Assembly: GCA_002007295.1 (NCBI GenBank)
Contig: LNZM01000022.1
Span: 1-40,233 of the forward strand
From: Candidatus Epulonipiscioides saccharophilum
GTDB taxonomy: Bacteria > Bacillota > Clostridia > Lachnospirales > Cellulosilyticaceae
Direction: 5' to 3'
DNA length: 40,233 bases
The translations under genes and the position numbers were made by a program. Shown here in pieces: positions 24,663-32,382 of the stretch (the stretch's first letter is position 1; every line of letters begins with the position of its first letter). The notes below the pieces were generated by a model that saw nothing but the letters and a program-made list of their open reading frames with translations, made no database searches and was not told where the DNA came from.

Positions 24663-25811
24663 ATGGACAATATTTTTGATAAATTAAGCAAAACGTGGGA
24701 TATAAATAGCGATAAGAATACTTATAAACAAGAAATATCTCATTTAATTCATCAACTCTATATACAGGATGATTTTGAAGACCTTATAATTCTTAGCCAA
24801 CGCATCTTAGATTTATCATTTAAATTTAGTGTTTGTAAAATTCGATACGCAGACGCTCTTATCGGATCCGAATTAGTCTTGAAAGAAATTACAGAACTGC
24901 ATGGTATATCCAAAATTTTTGTGTGTAACCAAGACTTTGTACATCCTGATAATTTAGCCAGTTATAACGACTCCATTCTCACTCTAAGCTTATGGTGCGA
25001 AATAATTAGATACAACGAAAATAATTCCTTAGAACCTATTGAACTTTTACACAATGGTCAACGTTTTGAAATTCAAAATCGACTTATTGAAGCCTATCAA
25101 ATTATTGAAATTTGGGAACTAACCGGTGATAGATGGTATCGTTTCATTCAAATTGCAAAATCTATTTTACAACAATATGATAAGCAAAAAAGTTTATTTG
25201 AATATATTTGTGATTTATTCGGCCATTTATGTAATATCTTCATTTTTTATATAGATATAGATATGCCAATCTATTTAGAACGTTTTGTAAAATTGGTTGT
25301 ACAAGAAAATAAATTAACTACCATACAAATACCAGATATAATTAATGCTCAGCCTCAAAATATTATTCTCTTCGATTTAGCTTTGGATATTTTAGAACAA
25401 TGGTGTATCCTAAAATACCCATCCATAATAGAGCGAAGTAAACTAAACCTTTTAGTCAAAAATCGAGTTTTAGAGGATGGTTGTATTGACGAAACTAATA
25501 TTATTAAAATCTTGCATAAGTGGAACGATCTAGAAGACATCGAGTTTAACTTTAAAATTTTAATTAACGATCTAACTATGTTACTTTTAGACAAAGACGA
25601 TTCTCTAAAAATGGGTTGGGATACATTCAACTTAACTAAACATTTAATTTCTAATATGATGACTTATAACGAAATAAAAAATAGATGGTTTATAGAATTA
25701 GAAAGTTATGAACATTTTTTAGAACTAGTCAGTATCCATTTTAATTTGCAACTGAATTTAGCCAAAACATTTATAAATAATTTTGCTAATTATGAAATAC
25801 GGCATCTATGA
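24663..25811 (+). CDS. Conserved-looking hypothetical protein, co-transcribed with the aminotransferase
   Basis: 382 aa, not recognised. No signal peptide or membrane segment. It is rich in Leu, Ile and acidic residues with many amphipathic helices (for example EDLIILSQRILDLSFKF near 37-53 and LFDLALDILEQWCILKY near 235-251), a pattern like helical-repeat proteins but without a clear repeat. It begins 45 bp after the aminotransferase behind AAAGGAAAGG, which supports a shared transcript. Codon use looks like that of its neighbours, so it is probably a real gene. Confidence 0.65.
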   Translation: MDNIFDKLSKTWDINSDKNTYKQEISHLIHQLYIQDDFEDLIILSQRILDLSFKFSVCKIRYADALIGSELVLKEITELHGISKIFVCNQDFVHPDNLASYNDSILTLSLWCEIIRYNENNSLEPIELLHNGQRFEIQNRLIEAYQIIEIWELTGDRWYRFIQIAKSILQQYDKQKSLFEYICDLFGHLCNIFIFYIDIDMPIYLERFVKLVVQENKLTTIQIPDIINAQPQNIILFDLALDILEQWCILKYPSIIERSKLNLLVKNRVLEDGCIDETNIIKILHKWNDLEDIEFNFKILINDLTMLLLDKDDSLKMGWDTFNLTKHLISNMMTYNEIKNRWFIELESYEHFLELVSIHFNLQLNLAKTFINNFANYEIRHL

Positions 25812-25837
25812 GCAATAGTAAATAAGATAAATATTAA

Positions 25838-25870
25838 AAAGCCAGTCCTTATTACTAAGGGCTGACTTCT
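25838..25870. terminator. Bidirectional terminator
   Basis: AAGCCAGTCCTTA (25839-25851) pairs with TAAGGGCTGACTT (25856-25868), with one mismatch and one G-U. On the minus strand TTTTTAAT follows. The stop codon of the small minus-strand gene lies within the stem. Confidence 0.75.
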
Positions 25871-26028
25871 TCTAGTTCTAAGTTTATGGGCATATCGTCT
25901 TGTAGATTTTTCACTACCTCTATTACAGATTGATTTTCGAATTTATTACTAATAAAAGTAACAGTTTGTGCAGTCACTATTGAAGCTATTACATAAACTG
26001 TTGCTATTAGTGAAATATTTTTTTTCAC
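25855..26028 (-). CDS. Small secreted or membrane-anchored peptide (57 aa)
   Basis: A GTG start preceded by AAAGGGGG ten bases upstream opens a 57-codon frame: MKKNISLIATVYVIASIV, then TAQTVTFISNKFENQS, and an acidic C-terminus with EVVKNLQDDM and LELEEVSP. It has a basic start, a hydrophobic stretch (about 5-20) ending in TAQT, and a hydrophilic tail, so it is either a secreted peptide or a single-pass membrane protein. Its stop codon falls in the terminator stem. No family recognised. The strong ribosome binding site and terminator argue that it is real. Confidence 0.6.
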   Translation of the reverse strand: MKKNISLIATVYVIASIVTAQTVTFISNKFENQSVIEVVKNLQDDMPINLELEEVSP

Positions 26029-26245
26029 AATAAAGATGCCCCCTTTACAACTTATTTAATTTATTCAAGTTAACTAACTTATTAAAAGTATTGACAAAAT
26101 TTTAGATCTATATACTTAGATAAATAGTTTGGAAAATTTTTTATTAGATAAACCTCTCAGTCAACTTCGCTGACACCTCCCTCTCCGAGGGAGGCACAAA
26201 AAAAGCCCACTCCATCTAGGCAGTAGGCTTTTGTAATTTTAATAA
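26029..26245. repeat. Small-gene upstream region, hairpin repeat and tRNA terminator
   Basis: 26029-26150 is AT-rich upstream sequence of the small minus-strand gene. 26152-26196 is a clear hairpin-family copy (aacctctcagtcaacttcgc followed by tgacacctccctctccgag). 26201-26232 is a terminator, listed separately. Confidence 0.6.
26199..26232 (-). terminator. Terminator of the tRNA-Gly/tRNA-Pro transcript
   Basis: On the minus strand AAAAGCCTACT (from 26232) pairs with AGTGGGCTTTT, followed by a T-run. It lies about 15 bp beyond tRNA-Pro. Confidence 0.8.
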
Positions 26246-26320
26246 TCGGGGTGACAGGACTCGAACCTGCGGCCTCCTGGACCCAAACCAGGCGCTCTAG
26301 CCAAACTGAGCCACACCCCG
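26246..26320 (-). tRNA. tRNA-Pro (UGG anticodon)
   Basis: The acceptor CGGGGTG pairs with CACCCCG, discriminator A. The anticodon stem is CCTGG/CCAGG with loop TTTGGGT, giving TGG. The T arm is GCAGGTTCGAGTCCTGT. CCA is not encoded. Confidence 0.95.
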
Positions 26321-26325
26321 ATAAA

Positions 26326-26397
26326 AGCGCGAGACGGGAGTCGAACCCGCGACCCTCTCCTTGGCAAGGAGATGCTCTACCACTGAGCCACTCGCGC
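26326..26397 (-). tRNA. tRNA-Gly (GCC anticodon)
   Basis: The acceptor GCGCGAG pairs with CTCGCGC. The anticodon stem is CTCCT/AGGAG with loop TGCCA at its centre, giving GCC. The T arm is GCGGGTTCGACTCCCGT. It lies five bases upstream of tRNA-Pro on the same strand. Confidence 0.95.
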
Positions 26398-26489
26398 ACT
26401 TCTCTTTTACGTTCTTATAATAGCATAAATTGTCGACCTTTGTCAACACCTTTTTGAAAATTTTTTTATTAATTTTTCGACATCGCTTT

Positions 26490-26562
26490 TCATCCACCAA
26501 TTTCACTCCATCATCTACTTATTTAATGCTGGATATTTCTTTCGCTCTCATTTCAAACCCTA
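26490..26562 (-). pseudogene. Decayed tandem copy of the acpP 3' end
   Basis: On the minus strand this continues directly from the acpP stop codon and repeats its last 70 or so bases: GGTTTGAAATGAG, then CGAAAGAAATATCCA, then GTGGATGAAAAG, versus GGATTTGAATTTAG, CGAAAGAAATATCCA and GTGGACGAAAAA in the gene. An in-frame CGT of the gene is TAA here. It is untranslatable as an ACP. Confidence 0.8.
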
Positions 26563-26802
26563 TTAATTTCCCATAAGCATTTTTTCGTCCACCATTTTTA
26601 CTATATCATTTACACGTTTAAAGTTGGATATTTCTTTCGTACTAAATTCAAATCCATATTCTGTTTCTATATTCATAACTATTTGATATACATCCAAAGA
26701 ATCAGCATTTAAATGTCTAACAAAATGACTTTTCGGCTTAATTTTGTCAATTGGTATGTTCAAATTACTACTAATAATTTTTTTTATAATATCAATTGTC
26801 AT
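26563..26802 (-). CDS. acpP: Acyl carrier protein
   Basis: A 79-aa acidic helical carrier that holds growing fatty acyl chains on a 4'-phosphopantetheine arm. The attachment Ser lies in LNADSLDVYQIVM (about residue 35; usual motif DSL). The flanking acidic helices IETEYGFEFSTKEI match the family, as does the length. It is downstream of plsX, with a possible terminator in the 117-bp gap. The usual next gene in this cluster, rnc, is absent; a copy of acpP's own tail and two tRNAs follow instead. Confidence 0.92.
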   Translation of the reverse strand: MTIDIIKKIISSNLNIPIDKIKPKSHFVRHLNADSLDVYQIVMNIETEYGFEFSTKEISNFKRVNDIVKMVDEKMLMGN

Positions 26803-26865
26803 CTAATCACCATTTCATTTTTTGTATATTATATGTATTCTATAAGTAAATTGATCCACCTTTAT

Positions 26866-26912
26866 TTAAAACCCTCAATAATCTATATGATAAATAGAAT
26901 AAGAGGGCTTTT
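26866..26912 (-). terminator. Possible terminator of plsX
   Basis: On the minus strand AAGCCCTC pairs with GAGGGTTT around a long loop that can partly pair internally, followed by TTTTAAAT. It is weaker than the others. Confidence 0.45.
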
Positions 26913-26919
26913 TCTTCAA

Positions 26920-27921
26920 TTACTTCTCTTCTTCAAATTTCATACTTATTTTCTTCACTAAATCTGTCTTTATAAATCTTTCTACTTGTAGTATAGCTCC
27001 TTTTACTTCTTCGGATTTTGAATTTCCATGGATCTTTACTACTAAGCCTTTTAATCCTAATATTGGTGCTCCGCCTTTGTCGTTATAATAGAATTTGCTT
27101 TTTATATTCTTTAATCCGCTTTTCATCAATAGCGCTGCTATCTTTGTTTTAACACTTCTTGTAAACTCTTCTTTCATCATGCTAAATACCCAGTTTCCAA
27201 AGCCTTCCATGAATTTTAATATTACATTCCCAACAAACGCATCACAGACTACTATATCGGCTACTCCACTCGGTATTTCTCTAGCTTCTAAATTGCCCAT
27301 AAAATTTATATTCTTATCTTCTTTTATTAATTTATAGGCCTCTTTTGTTAATTGATTGCCTTTCTCTTCTTCCGTTCCAATATTCACTAATCCGACGACC
27401 GGATTTTTCACATGTAAACATTCCTGCATATAAACTGTTCCTATTTTTGCAAACTGATATAAAAATTCCGGCTTTGCATCTACGTTTGCGCCACCATCTA
27501 CTAGCAAAGAATAACCTTTTTTAGTTGGCATTAACGGTGCGATTACTGGCCTCTTTATCCCTCTTAATCGACCCACGACTGATGTAGCCCCCGCTACCAA
27601 TGCTCCAGAATTTCCTGCGGATATTATTCCTTTTACTTTTTCATCTCTCACTAAATGTAATCCAACCGACATCGATGAATCTCTTTTCGTTCTTACGGCT
27701 GAAAATGAGTCTTCCATCGTTATTATATCTTTTGCGTCTTGGATTTCTATCCTACTTTTATCTACTTTGTATTTATCTAATTCCTTTTTTATAACATCTT
27801 CTTTGCCGACCAATACTAATTGTACTGTACACTTTTCTTCTTTTAACGCTTCGACACACCCTTTTATTATTTCACTTGGTGCGTTGTCTCCGCCCATGGC
27901 ATCTATAGCAATCTTTATCAT
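26920..27921 (-). CDS. plsX: Phosphate acyltransferase PlsX
   Basis: 333 aa. It converts acyl-ACP plus phosphate to acyl-phosphate, the first step of phospholipid synthesis via PlsY, acting at the membrane surface. Family landmarks are KIAIDAMGGDNAP at the N-terminus, GIISAGNSGALVAGAT, RPVIAPLMPT, LVDGGANVDAKPEFL, VGLVNIGTEEEKG and the C-terminal GGAPILGLKGLVVKIHGNS. I start at the ATG of MIKIAID (27921), which has GGAGG eight bases upstream; an earlier in-frame start adds 11 residues without a ribosome binding site. Located between rpmF and acpP as in many Firmicutes. Confidence 0.95.
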   Translation of the reverse strand: MIKIAIDAMGGDNAPSEIIKGCVEALKEEKCTVQLVLVGKEDVIKKELDKYKVDKSRIEIQDAKDIITMEDSFSAVRTKRDSSMSVGLHLVRDEKVKGIISAGNSGALVAGATSVVGRLRGIKRPVIAPLMPTKKGYSLLVDGGANVDAKPEFLYQFAKIGTVYMQECLHVKNPVVGLVNIGTEEEKGNQLTKEAYKLIKEDKNINFMGNLEAREIPSGVADIVVCDAFVGNVILKFMEGFGNWVFSMMKEEFTRSVKTKIAALLMKSGLKNIKSKFYYNDKGGAPILGLKGLVVKIHGNSKSEEVKGAILQVERFIKTDLVKKISMKFEEEK

Positions 27922-27964
27922 TTTCTTATCCTCCTTTTCAAGTACATTATGCATTTATTTATTC

Positions 27965-27990
27965 AAAAAAAAGACAGCCGAAGCTGCCTT
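27965..27990 (-). terminator. Terminator after rpmF
   Basis: On the minus strand AAGGCAGC pairs with GCTGTCTT around a TTCG loop (one G-U), followed by a T-run. It separates rpmF from plsX, so plsX probably relies on partial read-through or its own promoter. Confidence 0.88.
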
Positions 27991-28000
27991 CTAAATTAGT

Positions 28001-28177
28001 CTAATCTATCTTAATAACTTCACGTCCAGCATATGATCCGCACGCTTTACATACGTGATGTGTCATCATAAGCTCTCCACATTTTTTACAAGAAGCTAAG
28101 TTAAGCGGAGATAGTTTCCAGTTAGCTTTTCTAGAGTTTCTTCTCGCCTTAGACGTTTTTCTTTTTGGTACTGCCAT
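28001..28177 (-). CDS. rpmF: Ribosomal protein bL32
   Basis: A 58-aa large-subunit ribosomal protein. It opens MAVPKRKTSKARRNSRKANW, the family signature. It holds two Cys pairs, CKKC (about residues 31-34) and CKAC (about 44-47), forming the zinc ribbon of the C+ type. The start is behind TGGAGG. It is followed within 15 bp by a strong terminator. Confidence 0.96.
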   Translation of the reverse strand: MAVPKRKTSKARRNSRKANWKLSPLNLASCKKCGELMMTHHVCKACGSYAGREVIKID

Positions 28178-28251
28178 TTTTTTACACCTCCATTTTTACC
28201 ACTTACGGCTATTATATATTATTTAGAGGTATTTTGTCAACTTAATATCTG

Positions 28252-28365
28252 CTATTTATTGCCTTTTTTGCTAAAGCTTTTTAGATATTTCGACACTTTT
28301 TCCTTATACCCTACTAAACTTTTTTCGATTTGTTGTATTGATTTCTTCATATCCATTTTATCCAT
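28252..28365 (-). CDS. Small basic peptide gene (37 aa) between ackA and rpmF
   Basis: A 38-codon frame beginning MDKMDMKKSIQQIEKS, then LVGYKEKVSKYLKSFSKKGN, preceded by CGGAGG at about ten bases. It is Lys-rich, amphipathic and without a signal. The YceD/DUF177 gene that usually sits between ackA and rpmF is missing, and this frame occupies its place, but I see no sequence resemblance to YceD. It could be a real small protein or a chance frame with a good ribosome binding site. Confidence 0.45.
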   Translation of the reverse strand: MDKMDMKKSIQQIEKSLVGYKEKVSKYLKSFSKKGNK

Positions 28366-28390
28366 TTTGCGTATACCTCCGTATAACTTC

Positions 28391-28470
28391 ATCCATAGTT
28401 AATTAGTTGTTAGTTGGCTATTTCAAAATTATCCATAGTTAATTGGTTGTTAATTGGCTATTCCAAAATT
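28391..28470 (-). repeat. 40-bp tandem pair covering the ackA stop codon
   Basis: The unit 'atccatagttaatt(a/g)gttg' to 'ttggctattycaaaatt' occurs at 28391-28430 and 28431-28470. The second copy runs into the ackA coding end (stop at 28458-28460). This is another duplicated gene tail. Confidence 0.75.
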
Positions 28471-29651
28471 TTAATACAATCTTCTGCGATCATCAATTCT
28501 TCATTGGTTGGAATTAAGAACATTTTAATTTTAGATTCTGGTTTTGTAAGTTCCATTTCTACGCCACGACTTTTATTTTTTTCAGGATCCAATTCTACAC
28601 CTAAACCTTGCAGTAAATCAGCCATTTCAGATCGCATTTCCGTATTATTTTCGCCTAAACCGCCCGCAAAGCAAATCGCATCTACTCCACCTAATAAGGC
28701 TATATAACCACCGATATAAAATGTTAATCTATGCTGAAAAGCATCCATTGTCATCCTACATACAGGATTTCCATTTTTTACGCCATTCTCTATTTCTCTG
28801 AAATCACTTCCTATTTCAGATAATGCTAAAGCTCCTGACTTCTTATTCAGAATTTCGTCCATGTCATGTGCGCTAATTCCTTCTTTGTCCATTAAATATG
28901 GTATTATGGCCGGATCTATGTCACCAGATCTGGTTCCCATTATTAGGCCTTGTAATGGTGTCATTCCCATTGAAGTATCTATCGATTTTCCGCCTTTTAC
29001 TGCACAAACCGATGCTCCGTTTCCTAAATGACATACAATAATTTTTGTTTCTTCTATTGGTTTACCTAACATTTTTGCCGCTCGTTGAGATACATAATTG
29101 TGCGATGTTCCATGAAATCCATATTTACGTACTCCGTACTTCTCATAAAAGTGCTTCGGTATTGCGTACATAAACGCTTTCGGTTCCATCGTTTGATGAA
29201 AGGCTGTATCAAACACTGCGATCATCGGAACTTTCGGCATCAATCTCTTACATGCAGAAATTCCTAGTAAATTAGCCGGATTGTGCAATGGTGCTAATTC
29301 CGAACAGATCTCTATAGCATGAATTACTGACTCGTCTATTAATACCGACTCATTAAACTTTTCTCCTCCGTGAACTACTCTGTGCCCTACAGCGCCGATG
29401 TCTTCAATCGAGCCAACACACTTAGTATCTCCAGTTGTCAACATTTCAACCATTTTTTGAAGTGCCATTTCATGGTCGGGGAAATCACACATAACTTTTA
29501 CTGCTTCAGATCCTTCTGTAGTGTGCTTTATAAAAGAGTCATCAATCCCTATTCTTTCGCAAATTCCCTTTGCTATTATACTTTCATCCACCATATCCAG
29601 TAACTGATATTTTAACGAAGAACTTCCACAATTTACTACTAATACTTTCAT
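28458..29651 (-). CDS. ackA: Acetate kinase
   Basis: 397 aa. It converts acetyl phosphate plus ADP to acetate plus ATP, the energy-yielding last step of acetogenic fermentation. Landmarks of the ASKHA fold are VVNCGSSSLKYQLLD (N-terminal phosphate loop), GHRVVHGGEKF, VFDTAFHQTMEPKAFMYAIP, GFHGTSHNYVSQRA, HLGNGASVCAVKGGKSIDTS, GTRSGDIDPAI and CFAGGLGENN. Length is normal. It lies downstream of pta in the same orientation, separated by 325 bp of AT-rich DNA. GGAG precedes the start. Confidence 0.96.
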   Translation of the reverse strand: MKVLVVNCGSSSLKYQLLDMVDESIIAKGICERIGIDDSFIKHTTEGSEAVKVMCDFPDHEMALQKMVEMLTTGDTKCVGSIEDIGAVGHRVVHGGEKFNESVLIDESVIHAIEICSELAPLHNPANLLGISACKRLMPKVPMIAVFDTAFHQTMEPKAFMYAIPKHFYEKYGVRKYGFHGTSHNYVSQRAAKMLGKPIEETKIIVCHLGNGASVCAVKGGKSIDTSMGMTPLQGLIMGTRSGDIDPAIIPYLMDKEGISAHDMDEILNKKSGALALSEIGSDFREIENGVKNGNPVCRMTMDAFQHRLTFYIGGYIALLGGVDAICFAGGLGENNTEMRSEMADLLQGLGVELDPEKNKSRGVEMELTKPESKIKMFLIPTNEELMIAEDCIKILE

Positions 29652-29976
29652 TTATTAATCTCCATTCTGCCACGTGGAATTTGCCACATGAGTCTTACTT
29701 TTAAAATTTTAATACGTGAACTTACCACGTTGGTCTGACCATTTAATATTAACGTTTAACAAAATTTTCATCTTTTTGTTTTAGTAGTTTATATTAATTT
29801 CTATCTATATTATATTATAATTATATAATAAATAATAAATTATATATTGTACATTATCTATTATATTGCATAATATCAATATTTAGTACATTTATCAATA
29901 ACTGTTGCTAACATTTAGTAGTTATGATTCTCGTCGCATAGAAGAAAGTAATTGCTACAAAATCCTCTTAAGAATA
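29652..29976. other. pta-ackA intergenic region
   Basis: No gene is seen. Near ackA (29672-29735) there are related short words: 'gccacgtgg', 'gccacatg', 'cgtgaac', 'accacg'. They could form hairpins or serve as a protein-binding site. The middle (29790-29880) is nearly pure A/T. The gap makes a separate ackA promoter likely, but none is clear. Confidence 0.4.
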
Positions 29977-31062
29977 TTATTCTCCTTCACATTGCAGGGC
30001 GGTAATCGCCACTACATAAACTATATCTTCAGCGCTACATCCTCTGGATAAATCGTTTACAGGTTTTGCTATACCTTGAGTTAACGGACCGTAAGCTTCA
30101 GCTTTAGCTAACCTTTGAACTAATTTATAACCGATATTACCTGCATCTAAATTTGGAAAAATTAATACATTTGCTCTACCTTTTAATTCACAATTCGGAG
30201 CTTTGGCCGTACAAATTTCAGGAACGATAGCCGAATCCAGCTGTAATTCACCAGAAATTAAAAGATCGGGACATAATTCTTTGGCCAGTTTTGTAGCCTG
30301 CACCATTTTGTCTACGTCAGCGTGAGCTGCGGATCCCATTGTTGAATGAGAAAGCATTGCAACTTTTGGCTCATGGTGAGTTAAATGCCTAAAGCTTTCG
30401 GCCGAACTTTTCGCTATCGCTGCCAACTCTTCGGCGGACGGACTTTGATTTAACCCGCAGTCTCCGAAAACAAAAACTCCATTATCACCGTACTCACAAT
30501 TTGGTACTATCATCAAGAAAAAGGCTGAAACTATTTTTGTTCCTGGTGCCGTCTTCAATATTTGTAACGATGGTCTCAAAACATTAGCTGTAGAGTTTGC
30601 GGCACCGGCCACCATACCGTCTGCTAAACCTTTTTTAACCAGCATAACGCCCAAAAATAATTCGTTAGTTGTTAACAGTTCTCTTGCTTTTTCTAAAGTC
30701 AAACCTTTGGACTTTCTCAATTCATATAATGCAATTACATATTCATCCATTTGTTCAAAATTATTCGGATCTATTATAGTCGCTTTGGATAAATCTAAGT
30801 CTGCTGCATCTGATTTAATTTTTTCTGGATTACCAATTAATATTAACTTCGCAAACCCCTCTTTTAATATTTGATCCGCCGCTTGTAATGTTCTCATATC
30901 GTAGCTCTCAGGCAATACTATTGTTTTTTGCAACTTCATTGCTATTTCTTTTGCAGAATCCAAAAATGATAACTCTGTACCATTGGCCTCGTCTTTTCGT
31001 TGTGAACTTTGATTTATTAATTGTTTTTTTACCGTTTGTTTTACAGTATCTAAAACTGACAT
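29977..31062 (-). CDS. pta: Phosphate acetyltransferase
   Basis: 361 aa. It converts acetyl-CoA plus phosphate to acetyl phosphate for AckA. The catalytic domain (from about residue 40) shows KTIVLPESYDMRTLQAAD, LILIGNPEKI, ADGMVAGAANSTANVLRPSL, FVFGDCGLNQSPSAEELAAI, MLSHSTMGSAAH and NVLIFPNLDAGNIGYKLVQR. An N-terminal extension of about 36 residues (basic and polar, QSSQRKDEANG) makes it slightly longer than the 325-335 aa usual for the short Pta class. AAGGGGG precedes the ATG. Divergent from tmcAL. Confidence 0.95.
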   Translation of the reverse strand: MSVLDTVKQTVKKQLINQSSQRKDEANGTELSFLDSAKEIAMKLQKTIVLPESYDMRTLQAADQILKEGFAKLILIGNPEKIKSDAADLDLSKATIIDPNNFEQMDEYVIALYELRKSKGLTLEKARELLTTNELFLGVMLVKKGLADGMVAGAANSTANVLRPSLQILKTAPGTKIVSAFFLMIVPNCEYGDNGVFVFGDCGLNQSPSAEELAAIAKSSAESFRHLTHHEPKVAMLSHSTMGSAAHADVDKMVQATKLAKELCPDLLISGELQLDSAIVPEICTAKAPNCELKGRANVLIFPNLDAGNIGYKLVQRLAKAEAYGPLTQGIAKPVNDLSRGCSAEDIVYVVAITALQCEGE

Positions 31063-31139
31063 CTATTAAAAACCCCCTTTACTTATAACCACTAGACAAT
31101 TAAAATGTATACTTCAAAAATTTATTATACCTAAAATTT

Positions 31140-31155
31140 GTATTGTATACAATAC
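31140..31155. promoter_or_regulatory. Perfect 16-bp palindrome between pta and tmcAL
   Basis: GTATTGTATACAATAC is its own reverse complement and lies 28 bp before the tmcAL start in a divergent intergenic gap, where it would overlap or adjoin a promoter. The TTGTATACAA core is like GntR-type operators; the regulator is unknown. Confidence 0.4.
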
Positions 31156-31182
31156 CTATTTTCATTTTTCAAGGAGATTTTC

Positions 31183-32382
31183 ATGTACATCACAGCTATC
31201 ATAGCAGAATATAACCCTTTTCATAACGGTCATTTATATCAACTATCAAAAATAAAAAAAGATTTAAAGTCTAATTATATTATTTCAATCATTAGTGGTA
31301 ACTTCACTCAACGTGGATTACCCACCATAATTGATAAATTTCATCGCACAAGAATGGCCTTAGCCTCTGGAGTAGATATGGTAATCGAATTACCCACAAT
31401 ACACGCAACAGCTAGCGCCGAATTTTTTGCACGTGGAGCTATCTCTATATTAGATAAATGCAACATAGTAAACTCACTTTGTTTTGGAGCCGAAAGTCCG
31501 GATTTAGAATTATTTAGACAAATATCCGAATTATTGTTAGACGAACCATCCGGCTATAAAATTCATTTAAATGATTTATTAAAGTCCGGGTATAGTTATC
31601 CAAATGCAAGAAGTCTTGCTATTTGTAAACATTTTAACAATCCTTCTTTAGAACAATTTATATCTAGCCCTAATAATATTCTTGGTATAGAATATTTAAA
31701 AGCACTCCAATACTATTTTTCCCCAATTTTACCAATTTCTATACAACGAGAAAGAACAAATTATAAAGATAAAACAATTTATTCCAATTTAGCGTCTGCT
31801 TCTGCTATTAGAAAAGCCTTGGAAATCAACGAAATTGAACAATTAGCAAATGCTATGCCAAAAGAATGCTTACAGATATTACTAGAACATAAATATCCGG
31901 ATATGAATAAACTGCATGATTTAGTGTGCTATAAATTAATGGCTAGCCCAAAGTCTGAAATCTACTCTACCTTTGATGTGCCCAAAAACTTAATTAATTC
32001 TCTCTATAATTCTCTCGGCCAAGTAACAACGTATAGATCTCTCGCCGAAAGACTAACTTCTAAAACCTATTCCAAAGCAACCGTATATAGATCGCTTCTA
32101 AAAATTATTTTAGGGATTTATCCGGATAAATTTGACGGTGATTATGTAAGGGTCTTGGGTATACGAGAAAGTAGTAAAAATCTTTTATCTTTGCTATATA
32201 AAAAATCTAAGATTCCTATTATAACCAATGCAAAAGCAGCTACGAATAGCCATTTTTCTGATAAACAGCTTAACTCTTTAAATACGGATATTTTGGCCAC
32301 CAATTTGTACAGTATATTAAATGGCGATAACATTCTATATAATGCTGATTTTAATAAAAAATTCATCATCTATCCATCTTAA
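31183..32382 (+). CDS. tmcAL: tRNA(Met) cytidine acetate ligase (TmcAL, formerly YlbM)
   Basis: 399 aa. In Bacillus this family forms N4-acetylcytidine at the wobble base of elongator tRNA-Met using acetate and ATP. The nucleotidyltransferase motif is AEYNPFHNGHLYQL (HxGH type, residues about 8-21). Further landmarks are IISGNFTQRGLPTIIDKFHR, VIELP and LCFGAES. I start at the ATG of MYITAII (31183), behind AAGGAG; a longer reading from 31138 has none. It is next to pta/ackA, fitting the acetate link, but this may be ordinary synteny. Confidence 0.92.
   Translation: MYITAIIAEYNPFHNGHLYQLSKIKKDLKSNYIISIISGNFTQRGLPTIIDKFHRTRMALASGVDMVIELPTIHATASAEFFARGAISILDKCNIVNSLCFGAESPDLELFRQISELLLDEPSGYKIHLNDLLKSGYSYPNARSLAICKHFNNPSLEQFISSPNNILGIEYLKALQYYFSPILPISIQRERTNYKDKTIYSNLASASAIRKALEINEIEQLANAMPKECLQILLEHKYPDMNKLHDLVCYKLMASPKSEIYSTFDVPKNLINSLYNSLGQVTTYRSLAERLTSKTYSKATVYRSLLKIILGIYPDKFDGDYVRVLGIRESSKNLLSLLYKKSKIPIITNAKAATNSHFSDKQLNSLNTDILATNLYSILNGDNILYNADFNKKFIIYPS

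Noticed and set aside
26297-26506. Minus-strand open frame overlapping tRNA-Gly and the acpP tail copy
   Set aside because: It is explained by the tRNA and the decayed acpP copy; there is no ribosome binding site or protein-like composition.
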